A stretch of 64,000 nucleotides of DNA from an uncultured Oscillibacter sp. (GTDB lineage: Bacteria > Bacillota > Clostridia > Oscillospirales > Oscillospiraceae), in the NCBI RefSeq assembly GCF_910584465.1, contig NZ_CAJUBK010000007.1:1-64000 (forward strand), given 5' to 3'. This document shows positions 61,545 to 64,000 of this stretch, piece by piece. Numbering within the stretch: the first letter of the stretch is position 1; every line of letters begins with the position of its first letter. Made by a program: the position numbers and the translations under genes. The notes under the pieces are model-generated. The model had not been told where the DNA came from. It saw nothing but the letters and a program-made list of their open reading frames with translations, and did no database searches.

Positions 61545-62519
61545 ATGGTTTTCGACGGACATTCCGACTTGCTTTACGACGTGACCCGCCGCCGCCTCCT
61601 GGGCGAGGACCATGTGCTGGAGCGGCGCCACCTGGCCCGCCTCCGCCGGGGCGGGATCGAGGGGCTGGTCCTGGCCCTGTGGTACGGCCGGGGACAGGGG
61701 CAGACCTTCTGGGAGGGCGTCCCCGGCGAGGAGGACGCCGGGACGCGGCTGGAGATCATGCTCGCCTGCGCCCAGGCGGAGTTCGCCGAGTGCCCCTGGC
61801 TGGCGGTGGTCCGCACGGCCCGGGAGGCGGAGGCGGCCCGGGCGGAGGGGAAGCTCTACGCCTTCCTGGCCGTCGAGGGCATGGAGGCCGTGGGGGAGGG
61901 GCTGGAGGCGCTGGACCGCCTGGCGGCCCTGGGCGTCCGGATGGGGATGCTGACCTGGAACGAGGACAACCGCTTCGCCGCCGGCGCCGCCCAGGACCCC
62001 GGGAAGGGCCTCACCCCTTTGGGCCGGCAGGCCCTCCGCCGGATGGAGGACCTGGGGATGCTCATCGACGTCTCCCACCTGAACGACGCCGGCTTTTGGG
62101 AGGTCCTGGAGCTGGCCCGCGGCCCGGTGATCGCCTCCCACTCCAACTGCCGCGCCCTGTGCGGCGTCCCCCGAGACCTCACCGACGAACAGCTCCGGGC
62201 CATCCGGGACAGCGGCGGCGTGGTGGGCCTGAACGCCCATGACCGCTTCGTCCACCGGGACCCGGAGCGGCGGACGGCGGAGGTCCTGGCCCTCCACGCC
62301 GCCCGCATGGCCGAGATCATGGGGATCGAGCACGTGGCCTGCGGCTTCGACTTCTGCGAGTTCATGGGCCCCCCCGGCAACGAGGCGGTCCGGGGGCTGG
62401 AGGACTGCGGGCAGGTCCCGGCCTTCTTCGCCTGCCTGGAGCGGCTGGGGATGTCCCCGGCGGAGCGGGACATGGTCGCGCGGGGGAACCTCCTGAGGAT
62501 CTTGAAGGGTCTGCGGTAA
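61545..62519 (+). CDS. Membrane dipeptidase (peptidase family M19)
   Basis: A 324-residue zinc enzyme. The metal-binding DGHSDLLYD at the start and EGMEAV are followed by LIDVSHLN, ASHSNCRAL and CGFDF. It cleaves dipeptides, often those with a D-residue. ATG 61545 is preferred to 61539 because AGGAG then lies seven bases away. Single gene before galK. Confidence 0.9.
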   Translation: MVFDGHSDLLYDVTRRRLLGEDHVLERRHLARLRRGGIEGLVLALWYGRGQGQTFWEGVPGEEDAGTRLEIMLACAQAEFAECPWLAVVRTAREAEAARAEGKLYAFLAVEGMEAVGEGLEALDRLAALGVRMGMLTWNEDNRFAAGAAQDPGKGLTPLGRQALRRMEDLGMLIDVSHLNDAGFWEVLELARGPVIASHSNCRALCGVPRDLTDEQLRAIRDSGGVVGLNAHDRFVHRDPERRTAEVLALHAARMAEIMGIEHVACGFDFCEFMGPPGNEAVRGLEDCGQVPAFFACLERLGMSPAERDMVARGNLLRILKGLR

Positions 62520-62527
62520 AATTCCCA

Positions 62528-62556
62528 TTGTATTCCGCCGGGGAATCGACTATACT
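62528..62556 (+). promoter_or_regulatory. Promoter for galK-galT
   Basis: TTGTAT (62528-62533), 17-base spacer, TATACT (62551-62556). Start point near 62563, 24 bases before ATG 62587. Confidence 0.65.
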
Positions 62557-62586
62557 GGACGGGACAAGGAAAAGGAGGCGGAGAAC

Positions 62587-63876
62587 ATGTATTCCTGCAA
62601 CCAATTGCTCCAGGCGCTGGAGAGCGGCCGGTGCGACGCCGCCCTCGCCGCCGTCTACACCGGCGCCGGCCTGGACGGGGCGCGGGCCCGCGCCCGCCGG
62701 GTCGCCCGGGCCCTGGCGGAGGGCTGCGCGCCCAAGGGGCCCGCCGCCCTGTTCAGCGGCCCCGGCCGCACGGAGCTGGGCGGCAACCACACCGACCACC
62801 AGCACGGGCACGTCCTCTGCGCCAGCGTGGACATGGATATGCTGGCCTGTGCCGCGCCCAACGGGACGAACGTCATCCGGATCGAGTCCGAGGGCTATCC
62901 CCCCCTGGAGGTGGACCTGACGGACCTGGCCCCCCGGAAAGAGGAGGAGAACAGCTCCGCCGCCCTGGTCCGGGGCGTGGCGGCGGGCATCGCCCAGCGG
63001 GGCCATGCCGTGGGCGGCTTCGACGCCTGCGTGGCCTCCACCGTCCTCTCCGGGTCCGGGCTGTCCTCCTCCGCCGCCTACGAGATCCTCATCGGCAGCA
63101 TCATCGGCCACTTCTCATGCGGGGGGGCGCTGGACGCCGTCGAGCTGGCGAAGATCGGCCAGTACGCCGAGAACGTCCACTTCGGCAAGCTCAGCGGCCT
63201 GATGGACCAGATGGGCTCCTCCGTGGGCGGGGCGGTGGCCATCGACTTCGGCGACCCTGCCGATCCGGTGGTCCGGCCCATCTCCTATGACTTCGCCGCC
63301 TCCGGCCACGCGCTGTGCATCGTGGACACCGGCTCCGACCACAGCGCCAAGCACCTGACGGAGGACTATTCCAACATCACCCGGGAGATGCGCTCCGTGG
63401 CGGCCCACTTCGGCAGGCAGTTCCTCCGGGAGGTCCCCGAGGCGGACTTCCGCGCCGCCGTCCCCGCCCTGCGGCGGGAGTGCGGCGACCGGGCCGTCCT
63501 CCGCGCCCTCCACTTCTACGACGACGACCGCCGGGCCGTCCAGGAGGCGGACGCCCTGGAGCGGGGGGACTTCCAGGGCTTCCTGGCCCTGGTGGACGCC
63601 TCCGGCATGTCCTCCGCCCTGCATCTCCAGAACACCTGGTCCACGGCGGACCCCCGGCAGCAGGCCATCCCCATGGTCCTGGCCCTGGGGCGGGAGCTGC
63701 TGGGCGGCACGGGCGCCATCCGGGTCCACGGCGGCGGCTTCGCCGGGACGGTGCAGGCCTTCGTCCCCTGCGGGAAGCTGGAGGCGTTCAAGACCGGGAT
63801 GGAGGCCCTGCTGGGCCCCGGCATGTGCCACGTCCTGCGCATCCGGCCCCAGGGCGGGACCGTGATCGTGGCTTGA
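62587..63876 (+). CDS. galK: Galactokinase
   Basis: A 429-residue GHMP kinase. The galactose motif GRTELGGNHTDHQHGHVL (the family reads GRxNLIGEHTDY), GSGLSSSAAYE for ATP, and GGGFAGT near the end. Leloir pathway. Followed by galT 54 bases on. AAAAGGAGGCGG precedes the ATG. Length is somewhat above the usual 390. Confidence 0.92.
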   Translation: MYSCNQLLQALESGRCDAALAAVYTGAGLDGARARARRVARALAEGCAPKGPAALFSGPGRTELGGNHTDHQHGHVLCASVDMDMLACAAPNGTNVIRIESEGYPPLEVDLTDLAPRKEEENSSAALVRGVAAGIAQRGHAVGGFDACVASTVLSGSGLSSSAAYEILIGSIIGHFSCGGALDAVELAKIGQYAENVHFGKLSGLMDQMGSSVGGAVAIDFGDPADPVVRPISYDFAASGHALCIVDTGSDHSAKHLTEDYSNITREMRSVAAHFGRQFLREVPEADFRAAVPALRRECGDRAVLRALHFYDDDRRAVQEADALERGDFQGFLALVDASGMSSALHLQNTWSTADPRQQAIPMVLALGRELLGGTGAIRVHGGGFAGTVQAFVPCGKLEAFKTGMEALLGPGMCHVLRIRPQGGTVIVA

Positions 63877-63930
63877 CGGCTCCCGCAAAGCCTTTTGAAA
63901 GACTTCGATAAAGAGATGGAGGGACCATAT

Positions 63931-64000
63931 ATGGTCAATGAAGCGGTCTCCAAGCTGGCGGCTTACGCCCTGCAAAAGGGCCTCATCGAAGAGAGCGAGC
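63931..64000 (+). CDS. galT: Hexose-1-phosphate uridylyltransferase, 5' end
   Basis: Only 23 codons lie in the window, ATG 63931, after a GATGGAGGG ribosome site. The start (MVNEAVSKLAAYALQKGLI) matches the Firmicutes family-2 GalT N-terminus, and the gene follows galactokinase. It runs off the right edge. Confidence 0.75.
   Translation, partial: MVNEAVSKLAAYALQKGLIEESE

Overview
The window is chromosome from a GC-rich Firmicute. A Gram-positive PolC-type DNA polymerase III sits in the order pyrH-frr-uppS-cdsA-dxr-rseP-ispG-polC. With the gut-type sensor kinases, DUF4127 protein, ECF thiamine transporter and family-2 style galT, this points to an Oscillospiraceae-type clostridium (Flavonifractor, Pseudoflavonifractor or Lawsonibacter relatives). 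That placement is inference from gene content. No rRNA, tRNA or CRISPR array was seen.

Layout. 1-10.3 kb is a graveyard of mobile DNA, mostly on the minus strand. It holds the tail and baseplate genes of a Mu-like contractile-tail prophage, a terminase, a broken DNA methyltransferase, a portal gene cut off and joined to a late-D-type tail gene, a frameshifted plasmid/ICE-type replication initiator, and a decayed IS66 transposase. 10.6-22.9 kb is a signalling block: a hybrid sensor kinase with a co-transcribed solute-binding lipoprotein, an ECF sigma/anti-sigma pair, ychF with a small partner gene, and two more hybrid kinases. 23-33.6 kb is a surface-glycan block: GT2 glycosyltransferase, DUF6020-GtrA fusion, DUF4127 protein, polysaccharide deacetylase, PHP phosphoesterase, ATP-grasp enzyme and O-antigen-ligase-like protein.

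33.8-43.9 kb is metabolic: a TPP-riboswitch-controlled thiT, a MATE exporter, a ferredoxin-type aldo/keto reductase behind a MerR-style promoter, a VanX-like wall peptidase, a ROK regulator, and a monoacylglycerol-lipase-like hydrolase coupled to glycerol kinase. 44-50.6 kb holds an MMPL exporter and a secreted coiled-coil protein carrying 55 tandem Gly-Asp-X units, divergent from two TetR regulators over an overlapping double promoter. 50.6-61.3 kb is the essential pyrH-to-polC operon, which includes an unlisted 46-residue membrane peptide gene. 61.5-64 kb holds a membrane dipeptidase, galactokinase and the start of galT.

No fully new system is proven. The best candidates for a second look are the MMPL/GDX-repeat locus, the kinase plus binding-protein pair, the glycan block with its DUF6020-GtrA fusion, and an 86-base hairpin element that occurs twice.
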